Positions 36,890 through 49,500 of a stretch of DNA of 64,000 nucleotides are shown here, piece after piece. Each line of letters starts with the position of its first letter. The first letter of the stretch is position 1. Source of the DNA: Cymbidium sinense (lineage: Eukaryota; Streptophyta; Magnoliopsida; Asparagales; Orchidaceae); contig CM038222.1 in NCBI GenBank assembly GCA_021442155.1, positions 19,354,923 through 19,418,922 on the forward strand, read 5' to 3'. Made by a program: the position numbers and the translations under genes. Under the pieces are notes generated by a model. It ran no database searches. It was not told the origin of the DNA and saw only the letters and a program-made list of their open reading frames with translations.

Positions 36890-38200
36890 AACAGGATGAC
36901 AGCTTATTCGACTCAACACCTCCTTCAACAACTCAAATAGAAGGATGAGTAGATTTAACAAGATGGGAAAGAGGCTTGAAGATTTGCTAGTGACAGTTCT
37001 GGCACTTCAGAATCAAGCTCCAACTGCACATCTATCATTGTAGACCGATACTGAAGTTATGCATGTCTTGGATCAACCCAAGAGTTCACCTCAAGAGAGT
37101 GGTAGACTAGCTATATAGGTGAAGGTGGTGACAGCATCACATAGAGAAAGATATTAAGCTCATGGTTGAACAACAAGTGAGAGAAGCACGCCAAGACCAG
37201 GTGGTTCATCAATTCCAAAGGGTAGACCCTACCCAAAGGAATTTGATACTATCCAAGATCCTAAGGGTTTTGCCTCCTTCTTTCATGAGTTTTGATGGTA
37301 GGAACCCTCACCAAAGATATAGCACTTCGTGGCTATTGCAATGTTGGTGATGCACTATTTTTCTCTCTTGTTAATGGGTATAGCCTTTGATTGGTATGTT
37401 AAACTCTCCAACGATTCAGTGAAGACTTTTGCTGAGTTGGAGCAACTCTTTGTTAAGAGGTTCACTGGAGCTCAAGAAAGGGTAACTATGGGCGATCTCA
37501 TTGTAGCACAACAACACCTCAATGAGTCCTTCATTGATTATATTCTTAGATGACACAATTTAAGCATGGAATGCGTGCCACAATTATCTGAACAACATGC
37601 TATTGAAATTCTACTAAAGAATATTCATGGCCCAGTCGCCTTCATGCTTAAAGGTTTTACCAACAAGACATTTGAGAAGCTAATCAACTAGGCAGCTAGC
37701 CTACAAGGAGAGGCCAAATAGTTGCCTTTTCAAGATCACCATCAAAGTGAAGAAAGTATGAAAAGAATCTAGTAGCGATTGGACAAGGGGAAGCAACCAC
37801 CGTGGATCAGCTGAGACCTCAGTTCCACATCACTTCCATTTCCTTTACCACCACCTAGGCTATTCTATCATCCACCGTTGCAGTCTCCATGGCCTTCATT
37901 GCCTCCTCCTCAGCCATACACACAACAGCGGTACACATACCCGCCCCTAGGTAGCTATCATCCACCTACTCTTTTGGATAAACTAAACAAACCTTATTCA
38001 TTTAAGAGGGAGGTAGTCAGGAAAATCTTAAGAACCTCTTAAAGAAACTTGATTTTCGTACCCAGCCTAGAAAGGAGGAAGTGGGCAAGCAATGATCCTA
38101 ACTTTTGCCCTACCACTCATGCTCCATATTTTGGAGGATTGCTTCACATTTAAAGATGGGCTTGAGCATAGCTACAAGTCGTGATATAGTTATCCTAAGG
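36890..38200 (+). pseudogene. Copy B gag remnant
   Basis: Gag forms the particle that packages element RNA. A helical segment (RMSRFNKMGKRLEDLLV, near 36940-36990) is followed by the conserved retrotransposon gag core at 37329-37690. The core reads AIAMLVMHYFSLLLMGIAFD, then WYVKLSNDSVKTFAELEQLF, then VKRFTGAQERVTMGDLIVAQ and a QHAIEILLKNIHGP segment. A Pro-rich linker lies at about 37850-37970. Near 38130-38170 an EDCFTFKDGLEHSY piece resembles the ExCxxLKxxIExLI segment after Tat gag. Stops occur within the core, for example at 37551 and 37690, with frameshifts at either end. Confidence 0.75.
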
Positions 38201-38989
38201 AATATCTAGTGAACAACCATCCAACTCTATTAGGGTAATCCTTGGGGATACATGTGATCCTCTCAAAATAAAAAAGGTTGGGATATCTCTTTATCCCAAC
38301 CTCAAAAAAGATTATTTCAAAATCAAGAAACTTTCCTGTGTGCAGGCAACCTCCAACATCAAGGAAGTTTTGCAAGTTGCCAAAGACAACATAGGGAAAG
38401 TGGGAGCTCAACCAAAGAGAACCCATACTTCTGTGATAGCCAAGTAGCACAACCACGGACAAAGCCTAGCCTCTATTCCACCGTTGCAACTGCTACTTTT
38501 GCAGACATTTCTACTTCAGCTAGCTCTTCTTCTAGTAGCTATTTTGTATCGGTAGATGAGGGCATCAAATGCTTCACCCCACTTACTTTACTAGATTTCT
38601 ACTATGTACTCCTCTAAATCTAAGAAATTGAGGAGTAAAGCTAGTTTGAATTACATCTTGTCACTTCGATGGGTTATCCATTCTACTTTTTAGAAAAATC
38701 TTCAAGTCTAAATAATTATAACAACTGATCATCCTCTTCTCTAAAATGGACTTTCCTTTTGAATACCAATGTTCACCTTTGAGATAGACTTGGAATTCAT
38801 CTACGAGGGTCCCATAGGAGAAGTCAGTATGCGACGTGTAGAATCTTCCACTAACCCGGCATAAGAGATCACCAAAGTTAACCTCCATAGTGTCAAGGTT
38901 CTACCTCCTAGGGCATCACCTCAAGATAGGGGAAAATAAGTCACTGGTACCAACGAGCAAAAATCCCCTCCACAGGATGCTCCACCCAT
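38201..38989 (+). other. Decayed gag-protease linker
   Basis: Broken coding-like sequence with no clear domain. A NIKEVLQVAKDNIGKVGAQP piece lies near 38355-38415. The minus-strand ORFs here are unsupported. Confidence 0.4.
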
Positions 38990-39640
38990 GGATATGCTTG
39001 TGGAGGATTAGCCTAGAGTTGATTATAATGTCCTCGCTCGTCTAAGAAAGTTGCCAGTTAAACTAAGCATATATGATGCCCTTGTCTTATCCAAAGAGAT
39101 GAGGGAATCATTAATCAAGGCTTTTCTTGATCCAGAGATATGCTTAGCTCAACTGACTGCTGTTGGAGAGGAGGCACATTATTCAAGAGAAGCCCAAGAG
39201 TCACATTCTCTGACGAAGACCTTCTTTTAGAAGATATGGAGCACAACTCCCCTACATTATAGTGGATATGGGCATTACTTTTAGGTATTAGATCAGTGCA
39301 TTGGTGAACATGAGCTTGAAAACCCTTGCCTATTTGAGGATCACATCTCTAAGCTCCAAGGAGATTGGATGATGTTGAGAGGATTCAATGAACAAGGAGA
39401 GGCTATAGGCTCCATAATGTTATCTTTGGAAATAGGTGACAGAAGACTTAAGACAAGTTCTATATAATTGATTCAAATACATCATTCATGCTTTGCTAGA
39501 GGCCTTAGATACAGAATAAGATGGTTCCATCCTCTTCATCAATGCATCAAGTTTTGAAGAGATGGAATCAAATCGTGTCAAAGGAGATGAAAAGCCATTT
39601 TCAGTTTGAGAGGTCGAGATATATGAGGATACGACCTACT
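38990..39640 (+). pseudogene. Copy B aspartic protease region remnant
   Basis: The protease would process Gag-Pol. The region upstream of the active site is clear: VDYNVLARLRKLPVKLSIYD (near 39012), ALVLSKEMRESLIKAF, then TFSDEDLLLEDMEHNSPLHY (near 39205-39265) in shifting frames. Tat elements normally follow this with an Asp-Ser/Thr-Gly active site. Here the sequence passes to LENPCLFEDHISKLQGDWM and GFNEQGEAIGSIMLSLEIGD (about 39318-39435) without a visible DSG/DTG, so the catalytic segment seems lost. A final SSLHQCIKF-like piece lies near 39535. Confidence 0.65.
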
Positions 39641-40639
39641 ATCTCTCTCAAAATAAAACACACTTTTTCATGAATTTGGCCAAAATTCAAATACAAAAGA
39701 AAAATAAAAATAAGAAAAAGAAAAAAAAGATAAAAATAAAAAGAAAAGAAGAAAGAAAGTACAAATGAGCGAGAAAGGGACACTAAGGAAGAGGTAGAGC
39801 TGCATGTTACATTCCACCCATACTGCCCACCACCAATATATGGGTGGATGACTCACCTCCACCGTAGAGTAGGATAGAGGCAATTCTGAGGTGGAAGATC
39901 CCTGTTGCTCCAACATATGTTCCAGTCACGAGTACCCCTACTATTCACTTAGACTTGGAATCTAGCTAAGGATGAGTCTCATGTGAAACACACACCGCCC
40001 TCTCTGGGTTTCATTAGAGGTGACACGAGCAGTGAGATGAAGACCGTGCCTCTAAGCAAAGCATGAGTGTATTCGAATCAGGTTTATGTAAAACTATTAT
40101 GCAATAGTTGGGAACTTTAGCTCTAACCTCACTTTCTTCTCAAAAAAGTTGAAGATTTAGTAGTTAAGGAAGCCCCTAGGTCTTCCATGAATGTCAAGCC
40201 AAAGAGATTCTTGTTGGGATCATCATCCTCAAGTCCAGAAGCTAATGTAGAACTTGAGGATAATTCTTTAAAGATTTTATGGAATTACCTTTGATTGGTA
40301 CTCACCTTGTGTTCATAATCTTGCAAAGAAAGGTTGGATTCTTATACATGGTCCGTGCATAGTCGAGTATTTTAGAAGTGGAACAATAAAGAAGGGATGC
40401 ATAATCAAGACCAAGACTAGATTCAAGATTGGGTCATGTCGATGATGATGATTACTACTTAAGTCACCAATCATCTAGAGTCGATAGATTCTTCTCAAAC
40501 CACACTAACTCTTATGGGATGTGTGCTTAGAAACTTCAGCTGATCTTGATGATCTTTAAATCAAAGATGCACCTAATTTGAAGAGGAAATCCATTCATCT
40601 ATCAACAAGCTCAAAGAAATCAGCCTGATAAAAGAGAAG
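39641..40639 (+). other. Protease-RT spacer with purine-rich tract
   Basis: About 1 kb with stops in all frames. It includes an A/G-rich tract (39693-39759) that recurs in copy C (60654-60716), and pieces such as CVHNLAKKGWILIHGPCIVE (near 40310-40370) that look like decayed coding sequence. Ogre elements are reported to carry an intron between protease and RT. This location would fit, but I cannot place splice sites. Confidence 0.45.
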
Positions 40640-41470
40640 ATCCACATCCACATACACGTTCTCATTAAATGAAGAAGAAACCAATGACTTAGTTAGGCTA
40701 TTGACTAAGTTTAAGGATTCTTTGCATGGAGCTATAAAGAGATGCCCGATTATCTCTAACATAGCATCCACAAAACTAGCAATAGACCCTCTAACGTAAC
40801 CCTATCAAGCAAGCCTACGCATGATTAGAAATTTAACAATATGTCATTTCTGAAGTCAAGAAATTGATCGATGCTGGTTTCATCGGGGAAGAAAAATACC
40901 CTACTTGGTTAGTCAGTGTCATGTTAGTTAAGAAAAAGAATGGCCAAATTAACATATGCGCCAATTTTAGGGACTTAAATAAGGCATGTCCTGAGGATGA
41001 ATTTCCACTTCCTATACCAGAATTAATGGTGGACATCATCTCATCCAAAGATTCTCCTTCATGGATGGGTCATCTTGCTACAACCAAATCAAGATGACCC
41101 CAAGGATGAAAGAAACACTACTTTTCGAACCCCAATCAAAATCTATTATTATAAAGTCATGCCTTTCAACCTTAAAAATGCTGGTGCTACATACCAGTGG
41201 GCCATGAATCAGATCTTCAACGAACTCATTCATCATCAAGTTGAATGCTATGTCAATGATCTAGTAGTCAAAAGTAAAGAAAAGGAAGACCATCTCTTTG
41301 ACTTGAGAGTAGTTTTTGAATGGTTAAGATAATACAACCTCAAAATGAACCCCAAGTGTGCATTGAGTAGTTTCTTGAAGTTCCTTAGTTTGTTGTCACA
41401 CCGGAATAGAGATAGAACCAGAAAGATCAAAACCATCTTAGAAATGCCACCCCCTAAAATTTTAACTCAA
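40640..41470 (+). pseudogene. Copy B reverse transcriptase remnant (YVDD changed to YVND)
   Basis: Best preserved domain of copy B. The fingers include KLIDAGFIGEEKYPTWLVSV and MLVKKKNGQINICANFRDLN, then KACPEDEFPLPIPELMVDII (40864-41040). The palm contains DERNTTFRTPIKIYYYKVMP, NLKNAGATYQWAMNQIFNEL and ECYVNDLVVKSKEKEDH. The first Asp of the catalytic YVDD pair is Asn here (codon AAT at 41255-41257), whereas copies A and C keep Asp; this alone should abolish polymerisation. A frameshift separates the two halves near 41090, at the FSFMDGSSGYNQIKMAP-type motif. The thumb region ends near 41470. Confidence 0.85.
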
Positions 41471-42050
41471 CTCAAATCATTCTAAGGGTGGTTTGCATAT
41501 CTAAGGCACTTTATCTCCAATCTATCAGGGAGATGCAAGCCATTTTCAGCACTTATCAAAAAGGATGATAATTTCATGTGGGATAATAAGTTCCAGCATG
41601 CTTTTGAAGACATCAAATAGTATTTGGTGAAGTTGCCAATTTTAACAGTCCCTATCTAGAGCAAGCCACTTATCATTTACACTATTGCATTGGATGACTC
41701 CCTTGGAACTTTGTTGGCTCAAACCAATGATGAAGGGAAGGAGAATGCACTATACTACCTCAATCATCATCTGATCCTTGCTAAAGCAAACTACCCACCT
41801 ATTGAGAAATATTTCATAGCTTTAATCTTTGCATCCCAAAATTTATGGCATTATATGCTTTCTCATAAGGTGAACTTGATTTCAAGAATCAATCCATTGC
41901 AGTATCTCATGATGCGGCCTACATTATTCGAACGGTTGGCATGTTGATCTTTGATTCCCTCACAGTTTGATAGTACATTCATAGCCCTCTATGCCATGAA
42001 AGGACAGGCACTAACAAATTTCTTAGCAGCACACCCACTTCCTATAGATT
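41471..42050 (+). pseudogene. Copy B gypsy-type RNase H remnant
   Basis: A connection segment (about 41500-41640) leads into DDSLGTLLAQTNDEGKENAL (41693-), then YYLNHHLILAKANYPPIEKY (catalytic E context), FIALIFASQNLWHYMLSHKV and NLISRINPLQYLMMRPTLFE. This is the usual RNase H following RT in Ty3/gypsy pol. The open stretch 41690-41947 covers most of it. A premature stop (TGA 41945-41947) and upstream frameshifts inactivate it. Confidence 0.8.
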
Positions 42051-42079
42051 CCTAGCTTAGTGATGATCTGCCCGATGAA

Positions 42080-42664
42080 CAAATCATGAACTTAGGGGAG
42101 ATTGAAAATCATGATTGGGAGATGTATTTTGATGGTGTGATTTTCTTTCAAAAAAGAGAAGAACCGCCATCTACTCTTCCAGGAAAGGCAGGGGTAAGAA
42201 TCATCCTCTTAACTCTAGACCATGATGTGATGAGATTCTCATACTATCTCTCTAATCCATGCACCAATGATGAAGTGAGTATGAGGCTTTGACTGTCGGT
42301 CTGGAGTTAGCTATTATAGTGTGTATCAGAAGCATCAACATCTATGGGATTCTCAACTGGTCATCAACCAGATTGATGGATTCTATAAGGTTCTAAAACC
42401 TAAGCTTCATCACTACCACGAGTACACCATGAAGCTATTGGCCCAAATCCCTGAGGTCACCATCTACAAGGTCCCTCGAGGAAAGAACGGAGTAGCAGAT
42501 GCTTTGGCCAAACTCGCCAAGGAATTGGCATGTCCGGAAGATGAGTTCATTGTAATAAGGGTCCAAAATAGACAAGTCATATCCCTTATTGACACTAAAC
42601 TCGTGGAGAGACTTTCTCTTGAAGGGGAGGTTGTCATTGCCAATAAAGATGAGGAGCTAGATTG
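42080..42664 (+). pseudogene. Copy B second (Tat-type) RNase H remnant
   Basis: Opens with NHDWEMYFDGVIFFQKRE (near 42107; catalytic Asp in YFDG). GKAGVRIILLTLDHDVMRFS and YYLSNPCTNDEVSMRL follow. The expected NNEAEYEAL box is altered to NDEVSM, with a frame change, so the second catalytic acidic residue context is lost. The C-terminal half is open at 42321-42665: SQLVINQIDGFYKVLKPKLH, YKVPRGKNGVADALAKLAKE and a linker to integrase. Presence of this extra domain is the main reason for assigning Tat/Ogre. Confidence 0.8.
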
Positions 42665-43795
42665 AGGAAACCATTCATAGATTACTTGAACATAGGCAAA
42701 CTACCTCAAGAGAAATTACAAGCCCATCAAATAAAGCAGAGAGCTCTCTCCTATGCTCTCATGGATGGCACCTTGTACCGACAGTTTTTTGATGAAATGT
42801 GGTTATGCTATTTAGACAAACATGAAGCCCAAAAGATCATGACCGAGGTACATTCAGGTCTATGCGAGTGCATCAATCCGGTCCAAAGATGAAAGCAAAG
42901 ATCAAGATACTAGGATACTATTGGCCTTCGATGATCACAGATTATATGAACATAGCTAGGAGATGCCACTAGTGTCAAGTACATGGTGTGGTCCTACATT
43001 AACCTCCCAATATTCTACATCCTACATTGGCCTCATGGTCATTTGAGTGTTGAGGTACCGACATAGTGGGTCCTATCGATCCTCCTTCTTCCAAGGGTCA
43101 TCGGTTCATCTTAGCTACCACCAACTACTTTTCCAAGTGGGTGGAGGAAATCCCGCTTAGAGAGGTCACCATGTGCTCTAGTTTATCGTGAACCATATTG
43201 TATATAGGTTTGGGGTGCCTATGAATTATATCCGATAATGGTATTGCATTCAAAAGAACTAAGATCAATAGCTTTGCTAGGAGATATAGTATATATTTGA
43301 GATATTCCACCATCTACTATCCCAGGGCAAATGGCTTAGCAGAAGCATTCAACAAAACTCTCATCCAGATACTAAAGAAGACACTCGACGATAACAAGCG
43401 ATAGTAGCATGAGCAGCTAGTTGAAGCCTTGTGGGCATACCGCACCACATACAGAACTCCAACTCAATCTATCTAGTTTTCCTTAGTGTATGGGTCTGAA
43501 GCTGTTCTACCATTAGAAGTGCAACTTCCATCACTAAGGATAACAATGGGTAGTAAAATCACTACAGAGCAGAATGCCAAGTTGTGGTTAGAAGAGCTCG
43601 AAGGTTTGAGGAGAGATACATGTCATAACCTTTGTGTTGTACAAAGCCAAGATGATTCAAGCTCACAAAAGCTGGTCCGCCTAGAGCTTTTCAAGTAGGA
43701 TAGCTTATTTTAGTTCTAAGGAGACCAATTGTTGCCCTGAAAGATGGGAGGCAAGTTCAACCCACTTGGGAAGGCCCTTTGTCATAGAGAAGGCC
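42665..43795 (+). pseudogene. Copy B integrase remnant
   Basis: N-terminal KPFIDYLNIGKLPQEK and a zinc-binding segment with HSGLCE (near 42853); the partner CHQC appears as CH-stop-CQ (near 42965). Catalytic core: first Asp in GTDIVGPID (GAC 43060-43062, preceded by a Trp codon turned to TGA at 43051), second Asp in ISDNGIAF (near 43230), and Glu in NGLAEAFNK (near 43330-43355). All three are visible, but in broken frames. Two stops at 43402-43407 replace the Gln-Trp kept in copy A. The C-terminal part continues to GSEAVLPLEVQLPSLRITMG (near 43490) and an RPIVALKDGRQVQPTWEGP segment ending near 43795. Confidence 0.85.
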
Positions 43796-46514
43796 TAGCA
43801 ATGAGGATCTTATCAACTCATTGATTGTAAAGGGGAACACTCGATGCTTCCAATTAATGGGCTCATTTTAAAGAAATACTAACATAAAATCATGTTTGAA
43901 AATATTATCATCAAAATTCTATTCCAAATCATCAAAATATTCTCTTCATTCAAGCTTGTTTGCTTGTTTGTGAATCCTTATTTAGATAGGTGTAAGAGAA
44001 CCCAAGAAGCATCATATCCTTCTTTCACAACATGAATACAAATTAAACATGATTCCCCAATGCTACTAGAATAGGTGTGAGAGAACAAGAGGCATCCTAT
44101 TTTGACTAGCATGGCTAAGTTAGGTATTAGAGAACCCAAGCGGCATCCTTTCTTGGTGGAATCACCACTGCCTCATGTCACCCTTTCATCAAATTTTAAA
44201 CATATTTTAGAATAGGTGTAAAAGAACTCAGGCGGCATCATATTCCTGCTAACATAGCATGAACATATATTTTTTTGTCTCGGGCTATTTTGATGTGGGA
44301 GCAAGCCCCTTGTGGCACCACTCATTAGTTGCTTGGTCGGCCAACATGCTACCTTGTTAGTGTGTCACCCCAGTGGTCATTTGTGTGGCAGATGTGAGTC
44401 CCCACACTTTCTTCCTGACTTGACCATTACAAACCAATGAGCTCCTTGTTAGTTTGGTAGGCCTCACTGTGCAGCCAATAAACTATCTCATGTTGGCTTT
44501 GTTTAAGAAGATGTAAGCCTATACACTTTCTTCTTGAACTAGCCACCAAGCACTGACTAGGCCAGGCATATTTAAGGCTTATGATAAGTCCCTCTGTGGC
44601 TCTTTTCCTCTCAACCACTTTTGAGTTGATATAAGTCCCCGCATTCACTCAAGAGTCCTAGTCAGACCTATGAGTCAAGACACTATCCCTAATCGTCAAT
44701 AGAGGATGTGAGTCCACGATGCTTTCTTCGTAGGCTGATTATTGCAAACCGAATGGCACCTTAGGTTGGTTGATGTTTACTATGCTGACAGTGACTCACC
44801 TGGTGGATACACCACTCTTGGCAGATGTGAGTCCCCATGCTTTCTCCTTGAGTTGGCCACCGAATACCTATAGATATTATCTTCTCCATGGTTTTGGATA
44901 AAGCCCAGGGCCTCTCCCCTGCAGGCACTCTACTTGGATCACATCCTTTGCGACCCCATTTAGACACTACCCGAGTTACTTTTGCATTGGACAATCCCCC
45001 TTTCCTAGTAGTTCACCCCTGTGGTTGGAGAATTCATTCAGCGGATGCATTGATTCTTCCTTGGTTCAGTAAATTTGAGATAGGCCTAGGCTGATATGAG
45101 CTCCTTTTTAGTATGATCCCTCAAAACCAATAGGGTCCATGATAAACAAACAAACAAATAAATAAATTTATTTTCTTATGGATTACGAATTCAAGCCCCC
45201 AGTGGCCCCTTTCCTAAGCAGGCATTCTATCTTTAGGGCAGTGTCAGCAGAACTCCCTATAGGAATTACTTGACTACACTTGAGGAGATAAGTCCTTGGG
45301 TCACACTCTCTTATAGAATAAGTCGTTCAATCTATGTTTCCACAAATAGATTGCCCCAACAATCATTTTTCTTTGGAAGATATAAGCCTACTACAGATTC
45401 TTTTCTAGCATGGCTATCGCAAACTGACAGGTAGCCCTAAGTTGGGTCGACATGTTACCTTGCTAATTTGTCTCCTCAGTAGCCTTTTATTCAATAAAGA
45501 TGTGAGCCCCTATGCTTTCTTCCCTAAACTAGCCAACTTAAACCGAAAGGCACCCCTTTAGTTGGATAGTTCTCCCCTCGGTTAGGAAGCTACTCCCTTT
45601 GGATTGGTAAATCTGAGGTAGGCCAAGGCTGACATGCCCCCACTTAATGCAGTCCATCACAAACTAATGGGATCCATCAAATACAATTAAAAAAATGAAA
45701 TTAATTTTGACTATCTTTGAGTTGATTTAAGTCCCCTAGAGGCATTCACTCAGTAGTCAGCCTAAGGTTGGGTTTGACCCATTGCTGCCAATTGATCATC
45801 CCATATCCATCCCTACTTTGAGGATATAAGTCTACTACACTTTCTTCCTAGAAATCACACACCAAAGGCAACCCCTTTGGTTGGATAGTCCTACTATGTG
45901 GTTGGTAAACTATCCCTTTGGACTGGTAAATCTGAAGTAGGCCAAGGCCAACATGGCCCCTACTTAGTGTGATCCATCGCAAACCGACAGGGTCCATCTC
46001 AAAATTCAAAATTTAAAATTTGAAATAAAATCAACCAACCTCCCCTAGTGGAGTCAAATTGAACAATCAAATCAATCAGCTTCTCCTCAACGAGATGCAA
46101 AATCAAACCTCCCCTAGTGAGTCAAATCTAGCAAATCAAATCAATCACCTTCTCCTCAATGTGATGGAAATCTTTCCAATCTCCCTAGTGGACTCAATTC
46201 AATCTAACCTGAACCTATTCCCTTAGTGGAAGGTTCACATTTTTTATCCCCAGTGGATTCCAAATTCTAATCCCTCAGCATATTTCATAACCTCTTATTC
46301 CTGGATAACTTGAGCCTTTTCCCCTAGTGGAAAGCTCACATACTCAATCCCTAGTGGATTCATCCTTTGCTCTCTTATGTTTTCACATAAGTAGAGCCAC
46401 ATTGCACTAAGCTCTTGATTCCTTCTACACCTTGAGTTTAGAGTAGATCACTAGTGCTTGTGATCATTCACATTGTTGATCTTTACCTTGTCACACCACA
46501 CCACCTAGCCCCTT
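43796..46514 (+). repeat. Copy B noncoding 3' region with internal repeats
   Basis: No coding potential. Three repeat classes appear in order. First, a GGTGTAAGAGAACCCAAG-type motif with GGCATC after it (43989, 44073, 44122, 44213). Second, modules like GTGAGTCCCCACACTTTCTT followed by CAAACCRA (44395, 44514, 44709, 44827, 45384, 45502, 45826). Third, CCCTAGTGGA motifs at about 70 bp steps (46034, 46113, 46181, 46250, 46321, 46351), some flanked by short inverted repeats. Homologous to 2821-5290. The sequence just before the 3' LTR (CCACCTAGCCCCTT) is not a purine tract. Confidence 0.65.
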
Positions 46515-49500
46515 TGTTGACCTCACTTTTGGAGTGAGCTTTCAAATTCTCCATCTTAGACATAAGGACTCCTCTAAACACTAGAGTAGTCTTAAGACAC
46601 TTTAGTGATTAGTGAACACTTAACCTAACCTTAGAGACTTAGAAAAGTTAGCCATAGGAATAGGTTATGCCTTAAGGGTTTTAGGAAGACTTGCCTACCC
46701 TATAGCTTAAACCCAAATCCTTGCTTCCTTCTTTCAAGTCAAACTTCAAACTCAAATCTTAAATTAATTCACACACAATTCATTTTCTCAAATCTTAAAC
46801 CAAATCCAAAACCTTTTCTAAGCCCTTTGATTTCATCTAAGGGACTTAGCACAAATCAAATCTTAAATCAATTCAAAGTCAATTGATTTTCTCAAATCCC
46901 AAATAAATTCCAACTCAATTGATTTTCTCAAATCATAAATTAATTCCAAACTCAAATCATGAATCAATTCCAAATAATTGAAACCCATGATCAATTCCAA
47001 ATCCAAAATCTTTCCTAAGCCCTTTTGATTTCATCTTATGGACTTAGCTCAAATCAAATCCAAATCACTTCAAACTCAAAAGATTTTTTCATAACCCATT
47101 TATATTCTCATTTATATTCACAAATATAAATATAAAATCAAATAACCAAAACTAAATTCAAAACTCAAATCCAAATCTAACCAAAATCCAACTTATACTC
47201 TTTCAAGTCAAATCCTTGAACTTTACCAAAACATTATCAAATCAATCCAAATCCCTGGATTTTATCTTCAAACAATCATTCCTTCATTCACATGCCCAAA
47301 TATAACATAAACTACAATCATCAAACCAAAATCAAACTAACCCAAATCAAACCCTTGTTCATCCTTTGAACTTGAAATTATCAAATGAACCAAAACCCAT
47401 TTGACTCCAAATCACTTGCAATTGGATTTATATTTCAATCATAAGTCCATATGTGAGTTCAACTAAACTTGAATCAAGCCTTGATCAAGCCAATTGACCC
47501 ACTTAGGCTCACTTGACCCAAAGTGACCTAAAGGACCTTTTTGAGCCAAATTCTAATCCAACCCAAATTGGATTGAACTAAGCCCATCTAAGCCTCCCAT
47601 TGAGAACATCATCCTAAGATGATCAATCACTCAAATTTGGTCAAACCAAGTCAAACCTAGCCTTTGACCAAGTCAACACTTAGCCCAAATGAAACCTAAA
47701 TAAGCCAAAATTCATTATAAGCCAAATTGATTGAAACCATTGATCTAAACTAGTTCATAATGAATGATTGAAATTGACCAAGCCATCAATTGAGCCAAAC
47801 CAAGCCTAATTGGCCACTTGACCTAAGTTGACCCAAGTTGACATAAAAAGTCAAAATGGGTCAAATCTTGATCTAAGCCAAATTAATTGCAACCAATGGG
47901 TCAAACTCATTCTAAATTGATTATTGAACTTGACCAAAGCTTCAATTGGCCAACTAGACCCAACCTAGCCCAATTGACCATGAACCCAACTTGACCTAAA
48001 AGGTCAAATCAACTTGAAATCAAACCAAACCAAAATTGATTGAAACCAAAGCTTGCAATACATTTCAAATGATCAACCAAGCTTAAACCAACCCATGACC
48101 TAACCCAATTAGGTCAAATGAGTCAAATTGGTCAACGTGACCCATTTGACCTAAATGAACCTAAATGAACCAAAATAAAATATAAACCAAATTGAGCCAA
48201 ACTAATGATACCCATAGGATCTAACTCACAGCTTGACCAAATTTGACCAATTAGACAACCTAACCCAATTTGACCTAACTTGACCTAAGTGGGTCAAATT
48301 GAACCAATTCAAATCGAATGAACTCCAAAGCACTTGAAATTTGTCCTAGCCTACTTTTGAATCATTTAAAATCTACCAAAATCAAAATCAAGCCAAATGA
48401 CCACTTTACCCATAAGTGAAAGGGTATCCTATGACCAAATTCACTTAGAATTTGGTCATATTCTTTCTCAAGGCCACCTGGCATCCTTCTAGTCCTCCAC
48501 TTGGACACCAAGCAGGGTGGTGAACATGACCCAATGTCCTTGGGTTGGCCATGACCCAACCCAAGGAAAAATTGACCCGTCCAATGGGAATTGAGCACTT
48601 GGATCACCCAATACACTCACCTAGCACATGGACACTCACTCTCCTTCTCTCCACTACCTAAAATAAATCACATGGGATGCTAAACAAGTATGAACTGACC
48701 AACCAATCTTAGAATTGAGCTAAAATGGAAACTCTACTCTTCACCATCCGATCCAAGGAGGGGAGATATACTCCCCCTCATTCCCACTCAAATGAGAAGC
48801 ACTAATTTCAACTAAGCTCTAGGAATCAAAACAAGCATTTCTAAGCTTCCCAAATCCATTTCAAAGCTTCCTTATTTTCTCCTTCTTGGTTTTTCTCAAG
48901 GTCGAATCAGGGGAGGTGAAGTGAAGATCCAACCCATCCAATTCTCCACCAAACCCAAATTAATCTTACAACATCAAGGGACCTCATTGACCTCAATCAA
49001 GTTGTTTCCAAAGTCACCAAGCCACGTGAAGGAGGACTTTGATTAAAGCTTCCATTGAAGGGGAGCTTGGTCAACCTAGCCATCCACCCCAAATCAAGAC
49101 TTGATACCTTCAATAGGGCTTCATCTCTACTAGACGAAGCTACCTCCTCCATTGGAAGAGCTGGTGATAGCCTCCGATGAGGTATTGCTCAAAATCAATC
49201 TTAGGATGAAAATTGCTTGGTCCTGTGTGAAGGAAATTATAATCACTTAAGATCTTGACCATTGGATTCATTGCTTCTGCTCCTCTGAAGGTGTGGAGTG
49301 AGTTTGAACTCCATCTGTGCTCGGGTGGGCTCAAATCCAATAACAATCGATGGATGACATCCATCTCTCCCTGCTCGAGAGGAGATAGATCACACATCGC
49401 CATTATGCATGATTGGAATAGATGGTTGTGATTAAATCATGATAGATCTCCCTCTAATTTAAGCCTAAACTACAGGATTAATCACAGTCATTCGATCTTA

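Noticed and set aside
44427..45094. Overlapping 68-77 residue ORFs in the 3' region of copy B
   Set aside because: They fall in tandem noncoding modules, in different frames on both strands, and are not kept in copy A.
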